Shown piece after piece: positions 36,458 to 47,645 of a stretch of DNA of 64,000 nucleotides. The notes beneath the pieces were generated by a model that was given only the letters and a program-made list of their open reading frames with translations, ran no database searches and was not told where the DNA came from. Source of the DNA: Methylotenera sp. L2L1 (lineage in GTDB: Bacteria; Pseudomonadota; Gammaproteobacteria; Burkholderiales; Methylophilaceae); contig NZ_JQMG01000001.1 in NCBI RefSeq assembly GCF_000744605.1, positions 1,674,001 through 1,738,000 on the forward strand, given 5' to 3'. The position numbers were made by a program, and so were the translations under genes. Position 1 is the first letter of the stretch. Each line of letters opens with the position of its first letter.

Positions 36458-38893
36458 ATGTTGAATATTGAAATAGATGGTAAATCGATAGAAGTCGAAC
36501 ACGGCAGCACCATTATTGATGCGGCTGATAAAGTCGGTATTGCGATTCCACGTTTTTGCTACCACCCAAAACTGTCAGTGGCAGCAAACTGCCGCATGTG
36601 TCTGGTACAGGTGGAAAAATTTAACAAGCCATTGCCGGCATGTGCAACCCCAGTTGCGGATGGCATGAAGATATTCACACGCTCAAAATCTGCGATTGAA
36701 GCGCAGCAAAGTGTGATGGAGTTTTTGCTGATTAATCACCCGTTAGATTGCCCAATTTGCGATCAAGGTGGTGAGTGTGATTTACAAGACGTAGCCGTTG
36801 CTTACGGTGTGAGTGGCTCTCGCTATACTGAAGAAAAGCGTGTTGTTTTTAATAAAAATATTGGTCCGTTAGTGAGTACCGATATGACGCGCTGTATTCA
36901 GTGCACACGTTGCGTACGCTTCTTAAAAGAAGTGGGTGGTATGCAAGAGTTAGGTTTGATTGGCCGCGGCGAGCATGCAGAAATTACTGCCTATGTAGAT
37001 AAGAGCGTTAACTCAGAGTTATCTGGCAATATTATTGATTTGTGTCCAGTGGGCGCGTTAACCAGTAAACCGTTTAGATATTCTGCACGTAGCTGGGAGT
37101 TAACACGCAGACCAAGTATTGCTGCGCATGATAGCTTAGGCTCGCATATCGAAGTACACGTAAAAGATAATAAAGTCATGCGTGTGTTACCGCGTGAAAA
37201 AGAAAGCATCAACGAGTGCTGGTTGTCAGACCGTGACCGTTTCTCATATGAGGGTCTTAATAGTCCTGATCGTTTAAAAGTGCCAATGATTAAACATAAC
37301 GGCGCTTGGGTAGAGACTGACTGGAAGACCGCGCTTGAGTTTGCTGCAGGTCAATTAAAAGACATTACCAACGAATATGGTAGCGAAGCTTTAGGCGTTT
37401 TAGTGTCACCTAATAGCACGATGGAAGAAGGCTATTTAGCTAAAATGCTGGCGAATGGTTTGGCTTGTGGCAATATCGACTATCGTTTGCGTCAAACTGA
37501 CTTTAGATTGGATGGTAAACGTCTAGGCACACCATGGATGGGTTGTAATATCCATGAAATTGAAGAGCTCGATCGTATTATTGTGATTGGCTCTAATTTG
37601 CGCAATGAGCATCCATTATTGGCACAGCGTTTCCGTAGGGCTGTGGCGAATGGCGCTGAGCTATCTGTGGTAAGTCCATTAGATAATGATCCATTGATGG
37701 ATATTGCACATAAAGTGATTGTGCGACCTAACGACATGGTCAATGTGCTTGGCCAAATATTAAAAGCCATGTCTGGCTTGCAACGCTTATCACTATGTTT
37801 GCCGCCATCGCTTACTGCACTGTTGGACGATATTAAAGTACGTCCAAACACACAAGCAATCGCAGAGAGTTTGGCAGGTCATGGTAAAGACTATGATCTG
37901 ATTGCGCCAAAAGTTGGTATTTTCTTGGGTAATATGGCATTGAGCGACCCACGCTTTACAGAAATGTATAGCTTGGCTGAGGCTATCGGCGGTATTACAG
38001 GTGCCAAGGGCGGCATATTACCAGCAGCGGCTAACAGTACAGGTATGCATATGATGGGTGTGATGCCATCAAGTACCGGTATGCACGCACGTGCAATGCT
38101 TGAAGTGCCACGTAAAGCATACTTATTGTTAAATATCGAGCCAGAGCTAGATTGCCAACATGCTGCTTTAGCAAATGCTGCGATGGAAAAAGCAGAGTGT
38201 GTTATTGCTTTGACAGCCTTTAAGTCACAAGCATTAGATAATGCAGATATTTTGCTGCCGATTACACCATTCACAGAAACCTCCGGTACTTTTATGAGTA
38301 TGGAAGGTCGTGTGCAGAGTTTTGCAGCGGCAGTGAGACCATTGGGTGAGTCACGACCTGCATGGAAAGTGTTACGAGTACTAGCGAATACACTAGATTT
38401 GGATGGCTTTGATTATGAATCTAGCGAGCAAGTAAAAGACGCGATTTTTGCAGGTGACAAGCCATCTGCTGTGGTTTGGCGTAGTCTGAATAACAACTTA
38501 AGAGAGCTGGTTGAGATTCAGGTAAATATCAAACATGATGGTTTACAACGTATTGGTGAAGTGCCGCAATACGAGTCTGACCCCATTGTTCGACGCTCAC
38601 CGCCGTTACAAAAAACCAAATACAACATCAAGCCTATGGCACGTATGTGTGGCCGTCAATTAGCGGCGTTAGACTTGGTTGAGGGTGACCATGTACTAGT
38701 GAAGCAGGATAAAGGCAGTGCGGTATTGACTGTGCGTTTAGATGACCATGTGGCAATGGGTTGTGTGCGTGTGGCGGCTGCTCATGAGGTGACAACCGGC
38801 CTTGGTGATTTAATGGGCGATATCACAGTTGAAAAGCTATCTCCGCAGCAATTACAAAACATTAATACAAACATTACGGAAGTGCGTGCCTAA
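36458..38893 (+). CDS. nuoG: NADH-quinone oxidoreductase subunit G
   Basis: Largest subunit of the peripheral arm. The N-terminal ferredoxin domain has [33 protein letters not shown] and [10 protein letters not shown] carry further cluster ligands. A molybdopterin-oxidoreductase-like domain without cofactor fills the rest. 811 residues. The stop overlaps the nuoH start (TAATG). Confidence 0.97.
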   Translation: MLNIEIDGKSIEVEHGSTIIDAADKVGIAIPRFCYHPKLSVAANCRMCLVQVEKFNKPLPACATPVADGMKIFTRSKSAIEAQQSVMEFLLINHPLDCPICDQGGECDLQDVAVAYGVSGSRYTEEKRVVFNKNIGPLVSTDMTRCIQCTRCVRFLKEVGGMQELGLIGRGEHAEITAYVDKSVNSELSGNIIDLCPVGALTSKPFRYSARSWELTRRPSIAAHDSLGSHIEVHVKDNKVMRVLPREKESINECWLSDRDRFSYEGLNSPDRLKVPMIKHNGAWVETDWKTALEFAAGQLKDITNEYGSEALGVLVSPNSTMEEGYLAKMLANGLACGNIDYRLRQTDFRLDGKRLGTPWMGCNIHEIEELDRIIVIGSNLRNEHPLLAQRFRRAVANGAELSVVSPLDNDPLMDIAHKVIVRPNDMVNVLGQILKAMSGLQRLSLCLPPSLTALLDDIKVRPNTQAIAESLAGHGKDYDLIAPKVGIFLGNMALSDPRFTEMYSLAEAIGGITGAKGGILPAAANSTGMHMMGVMPSSTGMHARAMLEVPRKAYLLLNIEPELDCQHAALANAAMEKAECVIALTAFKSQALDNADILLPITPFTETSGTFMSMEGRVQSFAAAVRPLGESRPAWKVLRVLANTLDLDGFDYESSEQVKDAIFAGDKPSAVVWRSLNNNLRELVEIQVNIKHDGLQRIGEVPQYESDPIVRRSPPLQKTKYNIKPMARMCGRQLAALDLVEGDHVLVKQDKGSAVLTVRLDDHVAMGCVRVAAAHEVTTGLGDLMGDITVEKLSPQQLQNINTNITEVRA

Positions 38894-39921
38894 TGGAATG
38901 GTTATCAAACCTATTTGGTAGTTACTGGCCAGCAGTTGAAATCACTGGCTGGACTTTGATTAAGATTGTCGCGATTGTCGTACCGCTAATGGTTGCAGTT
39001 GCCTACCTCACATTGGCCGAGCGTAAAGTGATTGGTTATATGCAGGTGCGTATCGGACCGAATCGTGTTGGTTATTTCGGTTTGCTACAGCCGCTCGCAG
39101 ATGGTATTAAACTATTATTCAAAGAGGTGATTTTACCTACAGCTTCTAATAAGGCATTGTTTTTATTAGGGCCTGTATTAGCAATTGCTCCAGCGTTTGC
39201 AGCCTGGGCAGTTATTCCGTTTGATTTGAATATGGTGCTTGCAGACGTAGATGCTGGCTTGCTTTACATTCTTGCCATGACTTCTGTGGCAGTCTATGGC
39301 GTGATTATTGCGGGTTGGGCTTCTAACTCTAAATATGCATTCTTAGGTAGCTTACGTTCAGCTGCACAAATCGTTTCATACGAAATTGCGATGGGTTTTG
39401 CATTAGTGGGTGTGTTGATGTGTGCTAATAGTTTAAACCTAGGCAAAATTGTTTTAGGACAAGAGGGCGGTTTCTGGCATTGGTATTTCATTCCATTATT
39501 CCCTTTGTTTATTGTTTACTTTATCAGTGCGGTTGCTGAAACAAACCGCGCACCGTTTGACGTAGCCGAGGGCGAGTCTGAAATCGTTGCAGGTTTCCAC
39601 GTTGAGTATTCCGGCATGGCATTTGCGGTGTTCTTCTTAGCTGAATATGCAAATATGATTTTAGTGTCGATGCTGGCAGCACTGATGTTTTTGGGCGGTT
39701 GGCTATCACCAGTACCGTTTATTCCGGATAGTTTCCTATGGTTGCTTGCCAAAGTTGGTTTCCTCTTATTCTTATTTTTATGGTTTAGGGCAACCTTTCC
39801 GCGCTATCGCTATGACCAGATCATGCGTTTAGGCTGGAAAGTGTTTATTCCAATTACTATTGTGTGGATTGTGTTTGTCGGTGGCATGATGCAAACTCCA
39901 TGGGCTCATTTGTTTCACTAG
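38893..39921 (+). CDS. nuoH: NADH-quinone oxidoreductase subunit H
   Basis: Membrane subunit that joins the two arms and forms the entry of the quinone tunnel. About eight membrane helices; the conserved loops [20 protein letters not shown] and [20 protein letters not shown] are intact, and [18 protein letters not shown] lies near the end. 342 residues. Confidence 0.97.
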   Translation: MEWLSNLFGSYWPAVEITGWTLIKIVAIVVPLMVAVAYLTLAERKVIGYMQVRIGPNRVGYFGLLQPLADGIKLLFKEVILPTASNKALFLLGPVLAIAPAFAAWAVIPFDLNMVLADVDAGLLYILAMTSVAVYGVIIAGWASNSKYAFLGSLRSAAQIVSYEIAMGFALVGVLMCANSLNLGKIVLGQEGGFWHWYFIPLFPLFIVYFISAVAETNRAPFDVAEGESEIVAGFHVEYSGMAFAVFFLAEYANMILVSMLAALMFLGGWLSPVPFIPDSFLWLLAKVGFLLFLFLWFRATFPRYRYDQIMRLGWKVFIPITIVWIVFVGGMMQTPWAHLFH

Positions 39922-39976
39922 GTTTGGTTCACTAGGTTTTTTTCGCTAAGTTTAGTGATTAGGTTTTGAATAAATT

Positions 39977-40468
39977 ATGATTAAATCGATTAAACAAACA
40001 TTAGGCAGCTTAATGTTATGGGAGTTGCTTAAAGGCATGGCGCTGACTGGCCGTTACTTTTTTGCACCTAAGATCACGGTTCAGTACCCTGAAGAGAATA
40101 CGCCTCAATCTAACCGATTCCGTGGCTTGCATGCGCTACGTCGTTATCCTAATGGTGAAGAGCGTTGTATTGCTTGTAAACTGTGCGAAGCAGTATGTCC
40201 TGCGATGGCGATTACGATTGAGTCCGAGCAGCGTGAAGACAACACACGTCGCACCACGCGTTACGATATTGACCTGACTAAATGTATTTTCTGTGGTTTG
40301 TGTGAAGAGTCTTGCCCTGTTGACTCTATTGTAGAGACTCGTGTGTTTGATTATCACGGCGAACAACGCGGTGATTTGTTGTACACAAAAGAAATGCTGC
40401 TAGCAGTGGGTGATAAACATGAAAAACAAATCGCAGCAGACAGAGCACAAGATAAAGTTTTTAGATAG
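39977..40468 (+). CDS. nuoI: NADH-quinone oxidoreductase subunit I
   Basis: Ferredoxin-like subunit with two [4Fe-4S] clusters, ligands in [12 protein letters not shown] and [12 protein letters not shown]. An N-terminal amphipathic helix lies along the membrane. 163 residues. The 55-base gap after nuoH contains an imperfect repeat of TTCACTAGGTTT. The gap of 140 bases before nuoJ is AT-rich and without a gene. Confidence 0.97.
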   Translation: MIKSIKQTLGSLMLWELLKGMALTGRYFFAPKITVQYPEENTPQSNRFRGLHALRRYPNGEERCIACKLCEAVCPAMAITIESEQREDNTRRTTRYDIDLTKCIFCGLCEESCPVDSIVETRVFDYHGEQRGDLLYTKEMLLAVGDKHEKQIAADRAQDKVFR

Positions 40469-40608
40469 ACAAGTCGTACAGATAAATAAGCAGTTTAGGT
40501 AATAAGCTGCTTAGATAAAAAATTAGGAAATAACAAATTAAGTAGCAGATTTATAGTGAAGCCTTCATACATCGTTTAAGCACTTTTAATAGATAACCAT
40601 TTAACCAT

Positions 40609-41289
40609 ATGACATTTTTTGGCTTGCATTTTCAAGACATCGTTTTTTATACACTCGCAATTATTTTGCTGATTGCAGGATTGCGTGTCATCACTACGCG
40701 TAACCCAGTTTATGCAGCACTTTATCTTGTGCTGGCATTCTTTACAGCGGCAGGAATATGGTTGTTACTAGAAGCTGAGTTTTTGGCCATCGCATTGGTG
40801 TTGGTGTACGTTGGTGCAGTGATGGTGTTGTTCTTGTTTGTGGTGATGATGCTTGATATCAACTTGGATAAATTGCGTGAAGGCTTTTGGAAAGCGCTAC
40901 CAGTGGCTTTGCCAGTAGGTGGCTTAATGGCAGTAGAAATGGTCATGATAGTAGGTGCACGTAACTTTGGCACAGATGTTGTTGCGGCACCCCCAGCACG
41001 ACCAGCCGATTACAGCAACACTGCTGAATTGGGGCGCGTGCTGTATACCGATTATCTGCTGCCATTTGAACTGGCCTCTGTGGTGTTGCTCGTCGCTATT
41101 GTGGCGGCAATTGCGTTGACATTGCGTGATCGTAAAGATAGTAAATCTATGGATCCTGCTAAACAAGTGCTGGTTAAAAAAGCTGACCGTCTAAGAATTG
41201 TGAAAATGGAAGCCCACGTGGAAAAAGAAGTGGAAAAAAATGATGTGGTAGATGCATCAGCTCAGGCTGATGATAAAGGGGCTAAATAA
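40609..41289 (+). CDS. nuoJ: NADH-quinone oxidoreductase subunit J
   Basis: Membrane subunit with five helices. [20 protein letters not shown] and [17 protein letters not shown] are the family segments. 226 residues; the last 55 form a charged cytoplasmic tail ([16 protein letters not shown]) without a known role. TAATG overlap with nuoK. Confidence 0.96.
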   Translation: MTFFGLHFQDIVFYTLAIILLIAGLRVITTRNPVYAALYLVLAFFTAAGIWLLLEAEFLAIALVLVYVGAVMVLFLFVVMMLDINLDKLREGFWKALPVALPVGGLMAVEMVMIVGARNFGTDVVAAPPARPADYSNTAELGRVLYTDYLLPFELASVVLLVAIVAAIALTLRDRKDSKSMDPAKQVLVKKADRLRIVKMEAHVEKEVEKNDVVDASAQADDKGAK

Positions 41290-41594
41290 TGGTCGGTTTA
41301 TCTCATTATCTAATTTTAGGTGCATTGCTGTTTGCAATCAGTGTCATTGGTATTTTTCTAAATCGTAAAAATGTCATTATTTTATTGATGGCAATTGAGT
41401 TAATGCTGTTGGCAGTTAACCTTAACTTTATTGCTTTCTCTCATTATCTGAATGATATTGCAGGGCAGGTTTTCGTGTTTTTTATTTTAACGGTGGCAGC
41501 TGCAGAGTCTGCTATCGGCCTAGCGATCTTGGTTGTGTTGTTTAGAAATTTACGCACGATCAATGTTGACGATTTAGACAGTTTGAAAGGCTAA
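41289..41594 (+). CDS. nuoK: NADH-quinone oxidoreductase subunit K
   Basis: Small three-helix membrane subunit in the proton path (MrpC-like). The two conserved helix Glu are seen in [16 protein letters not shown] and [13 protein letters not shown]. 101 residues, the usual length. It abuts nuoL. Confidence 0.97.
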   Translation: MVGLSHYLILGALLFAISVIGIFLNRKNVIILLMAIELMLLAVNLNFIAFSHYLNDIAGQVFVFFILTVAAAESAIGLAILVVLFRNLRTINVDDLDSLKG

Positions 41595-43637
41595 GTGTTT
41601 AGCATGAGTATGCAACAAATCTATCTTGCAATCCCTTTGCTTCCATTATTGGCCGCTATTATTATCGGTCTGTTTGGTAAGCATCTGCCTAGAGCTGCCG
41701 CGCATGTAGTGACCATTGCTGGTGTGGCGATTTCTTTTGCCTTGTCAGTGTATGTGCTAAAAGATGCCATGGTGAGTCAGCCTTATAATGAGACCGTGTA
41801 CTCTTGGTTGAAAAGTGGCAACTTCTCATTTGAAATCGGGTTTTTAATCGACCGACTCAGTGCCATGATGATGGTGGTGGTGACTTTTGTTTCATTGATG
41901 GTTCATATTTACACCATCGGCTATATGCATGAAGATAAAGGCTACGCACGTTTCTTTAGCTATATCTCATTGTTCACCTTCTCTATGTTGATGCTGGTGA
42001 TGAGCAATAACTTCATGCAGTTGTTTTTTGGCTGGGAGGCTGTGGGCTTAGTTTCTTATTTATTGATTGGCTTTTGGTATACACGTCCAACCGCCATTTA
42101 TGCCAACTTAAAAGCATTTTTAGTAAACCGTGTTGGTGACTTCGGTTTTCTCTTAGGCATTGGCTTAGTTCTGTATCATTTTGGTAGCCTAGATTACGCA
42201 GCTGTGTTTTCAGTTGCACCAGGAATGGCAGACACCAAAATTAATTTAATTGGCAACGCATCTTGGTCACTGATGACTGTGACCTGTATTTTGCTATTTA
42301 TTGGTGCAATGGGTAAATCTGCACAGGTGCCATTGCATGTATGGTTGCCAGATTCAATGGAAGGCCCAACGCCTATTTCTGCGTTAATCCATGCAGCAAC
42401 CATGGTGACGGCGGGCATATTTATGGTGGCACGTATGTCACCATTGTTTGAACTGTCATCAACAGCATTATCGTTTGTGATTATTATTGGTAGTATCACT
42501 GCGCTGTTTATGGGCTTTTTGGGCATTATCCAGAATGACATTAAGCGTGTAGTGGCTTATTCGACATTGTCGCAATTAGGTTATATGACAGTGGCATTAG
42601 GCGCATCAGCTTACTCGGTTGCCATTTTCCACTTAATGACACATGCCTTCTTTAAGGCATTACTCTTTTTAGGAGCAGGTTCGGTCATTATGGGCATGCA
42701 TCATGATCAAGATATTCGTAACATGGGTAACCTTAAGAAGTATATGCCGATTACTTGGATTACTTCATTGATTGGTTCACTCGCTTTGATTGGTACACCT
42801 TTACTTTCAGGTTTCTACTCTAAAGACAGCATTATTGAAGCAGCTAAATTCTCTACGGTAGCAGGTAGTGGTTTTGCTTACTTTGCAGTGCTAACTGGTG
42901 TGTTTGTGACAGCATTCTATAGTTTCCGTATGTACTTCTTGGTGTTCCACGGCAAAGAGAAATGGCGTGAAGTGAAGCATGACGGGCATCATAATGCAGA
43001 CCATCACGACGATGAGGATCATCATCATGGTTTGAGCCCAACAGATGACCCGCACGAACCAGGATGGGTTGTGAAATTACCATTGATTCTATTAGCGATT
43101 CCATCATTGGCGATTGGCTACTTTGCAATCGAACCAATGCTGTTTGGTGATTTCTTCAAAGGCGTTATTTTTGTAGATGCGCATGCGCATCCTGCGATGC
43201 AAGAGCTTGCGCATCATTGGCATACAATATTCCATTCTTCATTAGGCATGGCGCTACATGGTTTAATGACATTGCCATTTGCGTTAGCAGCATCAGGCGT
43301 TGCCTTAGCGTGGTTCTTCTACATGAAGCGTCCAGACATCCCTGCTACGATTCAAAAACGATTTAGCTTAATCAATAAGATATTAGAAAATAAATATGGT
43401 TTTGATAGCTTTAATGACCGATTTTTTGCCGCTGGCTCGCGCTTCTTAGGTAATAAACTATGGCAAATCGGCGACGTTAAAATTATTGACGGTGCTATGG
43501 TGAATGGCACGGCTAACCTAATTGGTAAGTTGTCTGGTGTTATACGCAAACTACAAACAGGTTTGATTTATCACTATGCATTTGCGATGATTATTGGCGT
43601 GTTTTTAATGCTATCTCTTGGTCTTATAAAGATTTAA
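41595..43637 (+). CDS. nuoL: NADH-quinone oxidoreductase subunit L
   Basis: Distal antiporter-like proton-pumping subunit with the long lateral helix. 680 residues, about 16 helices. Motifs include FFGWEAVGLVSYLLIGFW and the Lys-bearing FIGAMGKSAQVPLHVWLPD. An insertion at about residues 462-479 is very rich in His and Asp (HHDDEDHHHG). The start may be GTG at 41595 or ATG at 41604; AAAGG at 41586-41590 is close to the first and far from the second, so it stays open. Confidence 0.95.
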   Translation: MFSMSMQQIYLAIPLLPLLAAIIIGLFGKHLPRAAAHVVTIAGVAISFALSVYVLKDAMVSQPYNETVYSWLKSGNFSFEIGFLIDRLSAMMMVVVTFVSLMVHIYTIGYMHEDKGYARFFSYISLFTFSMLMLVMSNNFMQLFFGWEAVGLVSYLLIGFWYTRPTAIYANLKAFLVNRVGDFGFLLGIGLVLYHFGSLDYAAVFSVAPGMADTKINLIGNASWSLMTVTCILLFIGAMGKSAQVPLHVWLPDSMEGPTPISALIHAATMVTAGIFMVARMSPLFELSSTALSFVIIIGSITALFMGFLGIIQNDIKRVVAYSTLSQLGYMTVALGASAYSVAIFHLMTHAFFKALLFLGAGSVIMGMHHDQDIRNMGNLKKYMPITWITSLIGSLALIGTPLLSGFYSKDSIIEAAKFSTVAGSGFAYFAVLTGVFVTAFYSFRMYFLVFHGKEKWREVKHDGHHNADHHDDEDHHHGLSPTDDPHEPGWVVKLPLILLAIPSLAIGYFAIEPMLFGDFFKGVIFVDAHAHPAMQELAHHWHTIFHSSLGMALHGLMTLPFALAASGVALAWFFYMKRPDIPATIQKRFSLINKILENKYGFDSFNDRFFAAGSRFLGNKLWQIGDVKIIDGAMVNGTANLIGKLSGVIRKLQTGLIYHYAFAMIIGVFLMLSLGLIKI

Positions 43638-43658
43638 TTCTTTTCTAAAGTATAAAAA

Positions 43659-45158
43659 ATGCTTGATTACTTTTTGCAACATATTCTAAGTTTTTCCATC
43701 TGGCTGCCAATATTGGCGGGCGGTTTGGTATTGTTCACTGCGGATGACAGTAAACCTAACTTAACGCGTTGGTTCGCCTTGTTTGGCAGTGTGCTTAGCT
43801 TTTTAGTGACGATTCCACTTTATACGCACTTTAACTTTGCTGATGGTGGGTTTCAGTTCCAAGAGCGTTTCCTTTGGATTATGTCTTTTAATATTCATTA
43901 TCATTTAGGTGCTGATGGTATTGCGATTCCGCTAATCTTGCTGACTAGTTTCACTACTGTGATTGTTGTGATTTCAGCATGGGAAGTGATTGAAAAGCGT
44001 GTTGCACAATATATGGCCTCATTCTTGATTATGAGCGGCCTGATGATTGGTGTATTTAGTACATTAGATGCAATTCTGTACTATGTATTTTGGGAAGCAA
44101 TGTTAATCCCAATGTTCCTAGTGATTGGTATTTGGGGTGGCCCTAACCGTGTCTATGCGACGGTGAAGTTCTTTCTATATACGCTACTTGGCTCACTGCT
44201 GATGTTGGTGGCTTTTATCTACATGTTCCATCAGACTGGTAGTTTCGCGATTACAGATTATTACCAATTGCCAATGCCTTTAAATGTGCAAGTGCTTATT
44301 TTCTTGGCGTTTTTTGCCGCATTTGCAGTAAAAATTCCAATGTGGCCTGTACACACTTGGCTGCCGGATGCCCACGTTGAGGCGCCAACAGGCGGTTCGG
44401 TGGTGTTGGCGGCGATTGCACTAAAATTAGGTGGCTATAGCTTTTTACGCTTTGCGATGCCTATCGCCCCAGATGCAGCGCATTACTTATCAGGTTTCAT
44501 GATTACCTTGTCACTGATTGCGATTGTATATATTGCGTTAGTGGCATTGGTGCAAAAAGACATGAAAAAGCTGATTGCTTATTCCTCAATTTCGCACATG
44601 GGCTTTGTGACATTAGGATTCTTTATCTTTAATAATTTGGGCCTAGAGGGCGCAGTTGTACAAATGATTTCACATGGATTCATTTCATCAGCGATGTTCT
44701 TAAGCGTGGGTGTACTGTACGACCGTGTACATAGCCGTCAAATCGATGCTTATGGTGGTGTGGCGAATACGATGCCAGTGTTTGCTGCCTTTGCCGTGTT
44801 GTTTGCAATGGCTAACAGTGGTTTACCCGGCACTTCTGGTTTTGTAGGGGAGTTCATGGTGATTTTAGGCGCTATTCAGGTTAACTTCTGGTATGCATTC
44901 TTAGCATCATTCACGTTGATATTTGGTGCTGCTTACACCTTATGGATGGTGAAGCGCGTATTCTACGGCGAGGTAGCCAACGCAAATGTTGCCGCGCTTA
45001 AAGACTTAAATAAGCGTGAGTTTTTAATATTGTCTGTATTGGCAATCTTAGTACTGGCACTAGGTATTTATCCGCAGCCGCTTACTGATATGACCAATGC
45101 AACTGTTACTCAACTTCTTTCACATCTAGCAAATAGCAAGCTGCCAGTAGGCTTATAA
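43659..45158 (+). CDS. nuoM: NADH-quinone oxidoreductase subunit M
   Basis: Antiporter-like proton-pumping subunit, 499 residues, 14 helices. The conserved Glu is in YYVFWEAMLIPMFL and the Lys in FFAAFAVKIPMWPVHTWLPD. The HVEAPTGGSVVLA loop follows. It lies between nuoL and nuoN with short gaps. Confidence 0.97.
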   Translation: MLDYFLQHILSFSIWLPILAGGLVLFTADDSKPNLTRWFALFGSVLSFLVTIPLYTHFNFADGGFQFQERFLWIMSFNIHYHLGADGIAIPLILLTSFTTVIVVISAWEVIEKRVAQYMASFLIMSGLMIGVFSTLDAILYYVFWEAMLIPMFLVIGIWGGPNRVYATVKFFLYTLLGSLLMLVAFIYMFHQTGSFAITDYYQLPMPLNVQVLIFLAFFAAFAVKIPMWPVHTWLPDAHVEAPTGGSVVLAAIALKLGGYSFLRFAMPIAPDAAHYLSGFMITLSLIAIVYIALVALVQKDMKKLIAYSSISHMGFVTLGFFIFNNLGLEGAVVQMISHGFISSAMFLSVGVLYDRVHSRQIDAYGGVANTMPVFAAFAVLFAMANSGLPGTSGFVGEFMVILGAIQVNFWYAFLASFTLIFGAAYTLWMVKRVFYGEVANANVAALKDLNKREFLILSVLAILVLALGIYPQPLTDMTNATVTQLLSHLANSKLPVGL

Positions 45159-45161
45159 GTC

Positions 45162-46610
45162 ATGGAAAATATACGTTACGACCTCATTACCGCCTTACCT
45201 GAAATCATCCTTTTAGGGATGGCAATGCTTGTATTAATTGCTGATCTGTTTTTAAAACAGTCTAATCGGATTGCAATATACGGTTTGTCACAACTAGGTT
45301 TGCTTTTGGCCGCCTATTTTACGGTGACAACACACGTGCCAAGTGTAGGCTATGCTTTTACCGGCACATTTGTTGATGACACGATGGCCGATGTTTTAAA
45401 GCTGATGATTTATGTAGGGACGTCATTAATCTTTGTCTACACTAGGCAATACATCCAACTGCGTAATATGTTCCGCGGTGAGTTCTATGCACTAGTGCTG
45501 TTCTCAGTCGTCGGCATGATGATTATGGTGTCAGGTCAGAGCATGCTGACACTGTATGTAGGTTTGGAGTTGTTATCCCTCAGCCTATATGCTTTAGTTG
45601 CATTAGATCGCGACAACCATCGCGCGACTGAAGCTGCCATGAAATATTTTGTGTTGGGTGCTTTAGCGTCAGGTATGTTGCTATACGGCATGAGCATGAT
45701 CTACGGTATGACCGGTAGCTTAAATATCTCTGACATTAATCATGCATTGATGAGCGGCGCCAGAATGCATGCAGTCTTGGTGTTAGGCTTGGTATTTATT
45801 GTGGCTGGGTTAGCATTTAAATTAGGCGCTGTGCCATTCCAAATGTGGGTGCCTGATGTATATGAAGGCTCACCAACTGCAATGACCATGTTGATTAGCT
45901 CTGTGCCTAAACTAGCAGCTTTTGCTTTTGTTATTCGTCTTTTGGCACAGGCCTTACCAACATTGGCAATTGATTGGCAACAAATGTTGTTAATTATGTC
46001 TGTGTTGTCGATAGTGCTTGGTAACGTGACTGCAATTGCACAAACTAATCTGAAACGTATGTTGGCATATTCAACTATCTCTCATGTTGGATTCGTATTG
46101 CTAGGTTTAATGAGTGCAAGTGGTAACGGTTATGTGTCTGCATTGTTTTATATCGCTAGCTATGTGGTGATGACACTTGCAGGTTTCGGCATTATTCTGT
46201 TGTTATCACGTAAGGGCTTTGAAGCTGAAAATTTAAGTGATTTAAAAGGTTTGAATCAACGTAGCCCTTGGATCGCCTTTTTAATGCTAATCGTGATGTT
46301 TAGCATGGCAGGTATTCCACCAACGCTAGGTTTCTACGCTAAATTCACGGTATTGCAAGCGGCATTGCAAGCAGGCTTTTTATGGGTGGTTGTGTTTGCC
46401 GTGTTGATGGCAGTGATTGGCGCATTCTACTATCTACGTGTCATCAAGTTGATGTACTTTGATGAGCCGGAAGATAATAGCCCGATTGTTGCACCATTTG
46501 ATATGCGTGTTCTGTTGAGCATGAATGCTTTGGCTTTGTTGGCTATTGGTTTAATGCCACAAGGCCTGATGAGTGTATGTTTTTATGCTATTAGCCGGAG
46601 CCTAAGCTAA
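45162..46610 (+). CDS. nuoN: NADH-quinone oxidoreductase subunit N
   Basis: Third antiporter-like subunit, 482 residues, 14 helices. LYVGLELLSLSLYALVAL has the conserved Glu, and AGLAFKLGAVPFQMWVPDVY the pumping Lys. The stop overlaps the start of the DUF2818 gene (TAATG). Confidence 0.97.
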   Translation: MENIRYDLITALPEIILLGMAMLVLIADLFLKQSNRIAIYGLSQLGLLLAAYFTVTTHVPSVGYAFTGTFVDDTMADVLKLMIYVGTSLIFVYTRQYIQLRNMFRGEFYALVLFSVVGMMIMVSGQSMLTLYVGLELLSLSLYALVALDRDNHRATEAAMKYFVLGALASGMLLYGMSMIYGMTGSLNISDINHALMSGARMHAVLVLGLVFIVAGLAFKLGAVPFQMWVPDVYEGSPTAMTMLISSVPKLAAFAFVIRLLAQALPTLAIDWQQMLLIMSVLSIVLGNVTAIAQTNLKRMLAYSTISHVGFVLLGLMSASGNGYVSALFYIASYVVMTLAGFGIILLLSRKGFEAENLSDLKGLNQRSPWIAFLMLIVMFSMAGIPPTLGFYAKFTVLQAALQAGFLWVVVFAVLMAVIGAFYYLRVIKLMYFDEPEDNSPIVAPFDMRVLLSMNALALLAIGLMPQGLMSVCFYAISRSLS

Positions 46611-46912
46611 TGACGAATTGGGTACTGCTCGGCATTATGTTCTTAGCTGCAAATCTGCCTTGGTTTTCAGATAAATTGTTTTATATGTTTCCGTTAAAAG
46701 CTGCCAATAACACCAAGAATTTAGCTTGGTGCTTACTTGAGTTAGTCACCCTTTATTTTCTAGTGGGTGCTTTAGCCGTGTATGCAGAGCGTGCAACTTT
46801 TGGGCAGGTTGCACCACAGGGCTGGGAGTTTTATGCGGTCACTAGTTTCTTATTCTTAGTGTTTGCTTTTCCAGGCTTTGTTTATAAAGTGCTCTGGAAG
46901 AAAACAATTTAA
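46610..46912 (+). CDS. DUF2818 membrane protein at the end of the nuo operon
   Basis: 100 residues, three membrane segments (NWVLLGIMFLAANLPWF, LVTLYFLVGALAVYA, TSFLFLVFAFPGFVYKVLW). This matches DUF2818, which follows nuoN in many Betaproteobacteria. Its role is not established; translational coupling (TAATG) suggests a link to complex I assembly or function. Confidence 0.9.
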   Translation: MTNWVLLGIMFLAANLPWFSDKLFYMFPLKAANNTKNLAWCLLELVTLYFLVGALAVYAERATFGQVAPQGWEFYAVTSFLFLVFAFPGFVYKVLWKKTI

Positions 46913-47102
46913 TATTCAAATCAATTGGTCGGTTAGATACTAGTTCTATCCTGCCAATATTGATGGTTAGTCCTTACTTGAAGTTCTCGACTTGAAGGTT
47001 TAGTCTTCTGCTATTATCTTCTATCATATGTGACTTACTTAGCCCTCTGTCAGTTGAGATGTCATCCCCACTTTTTAGCATCGGTAAGAACAAGGATTTC
47101 TG

Positions 47103-47645
47103 ATGGATTTAACTGAGCATCTTATTAGCACCGAGGATTTAGCTAAGGGCGATTTTCTTTGTGTGAAACGAGATCAAGTTCGCTTGCCTAATGGAAATGT
47201 GAGCCAGCGCGAATACGTCACACATCCGGGTGCAGTGGTGATTGTTCCATTGTTGAGTAATGGTAATATAGTATTAGAGCGTCAGTTCCGATATCCTTTA
47301 CACAAAGTGTTTATCGAACTGCCAGCCGGCAAGATTGATGCTAATGAAAGCACATTGCATACTGGTCAAAGAGAGTTACTCGAAGAAACTGGCTATCAAG
47401 CTAAGAATTGGGTGAAGTTAGGTGAGCAACATCCCTGTATTGGCTATTCGAATGAAGTGATTCATATTTACTTGGCAAGAGATTTGACTGATGGGCTTTG
47501 TCATAGAGATGATGATGAGGCTTTAGAGGTGTTTGATCTTGCGCTGTCCGATGCTATTAAGCTGATTCAGCAAGGCGATATTACAGATAGCAAGACTATC
47601 GTGGCATTATTTCTCACAGAAAAATATATACAGCAGCATGGATAG
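47103..47645 (+). CDS. NUDIX hydrolase, ADP-ribose pyrophosphatase type
   Basis: Likely hydrolyses ADP-ribose or a similar nucleoside diphosphate derivative. The complete NUDIX box spans residues 76-98 (G, x5, E, x7, RELLEETGY) and binds the metals. A core HPGAVVIVPLL and GNIVLERQFRYPL precede it, as in NudF/YffH-like enzymes. 180 residues. AAGGATTTCTG before the ATG is the ribosome binding site. It overlaps the next gene by 8 bases. Confidence 0.9.
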   Translation: MDLTEHLISTEDLAKGDFLCVKRDQVRLPNGNVSQREYVTHPGAVVIVPLLSNGNIVLERQFRYPLHKVFIELPAGKIDANESTLHTGQRELLEETGYQAKNWVKLGEQHPCIGYSNEVIHIYLARDLTDGLCHRDDDEALEVFDLALSDAIKLIQQGDITDSKTIVALFLTEKYIQQHG

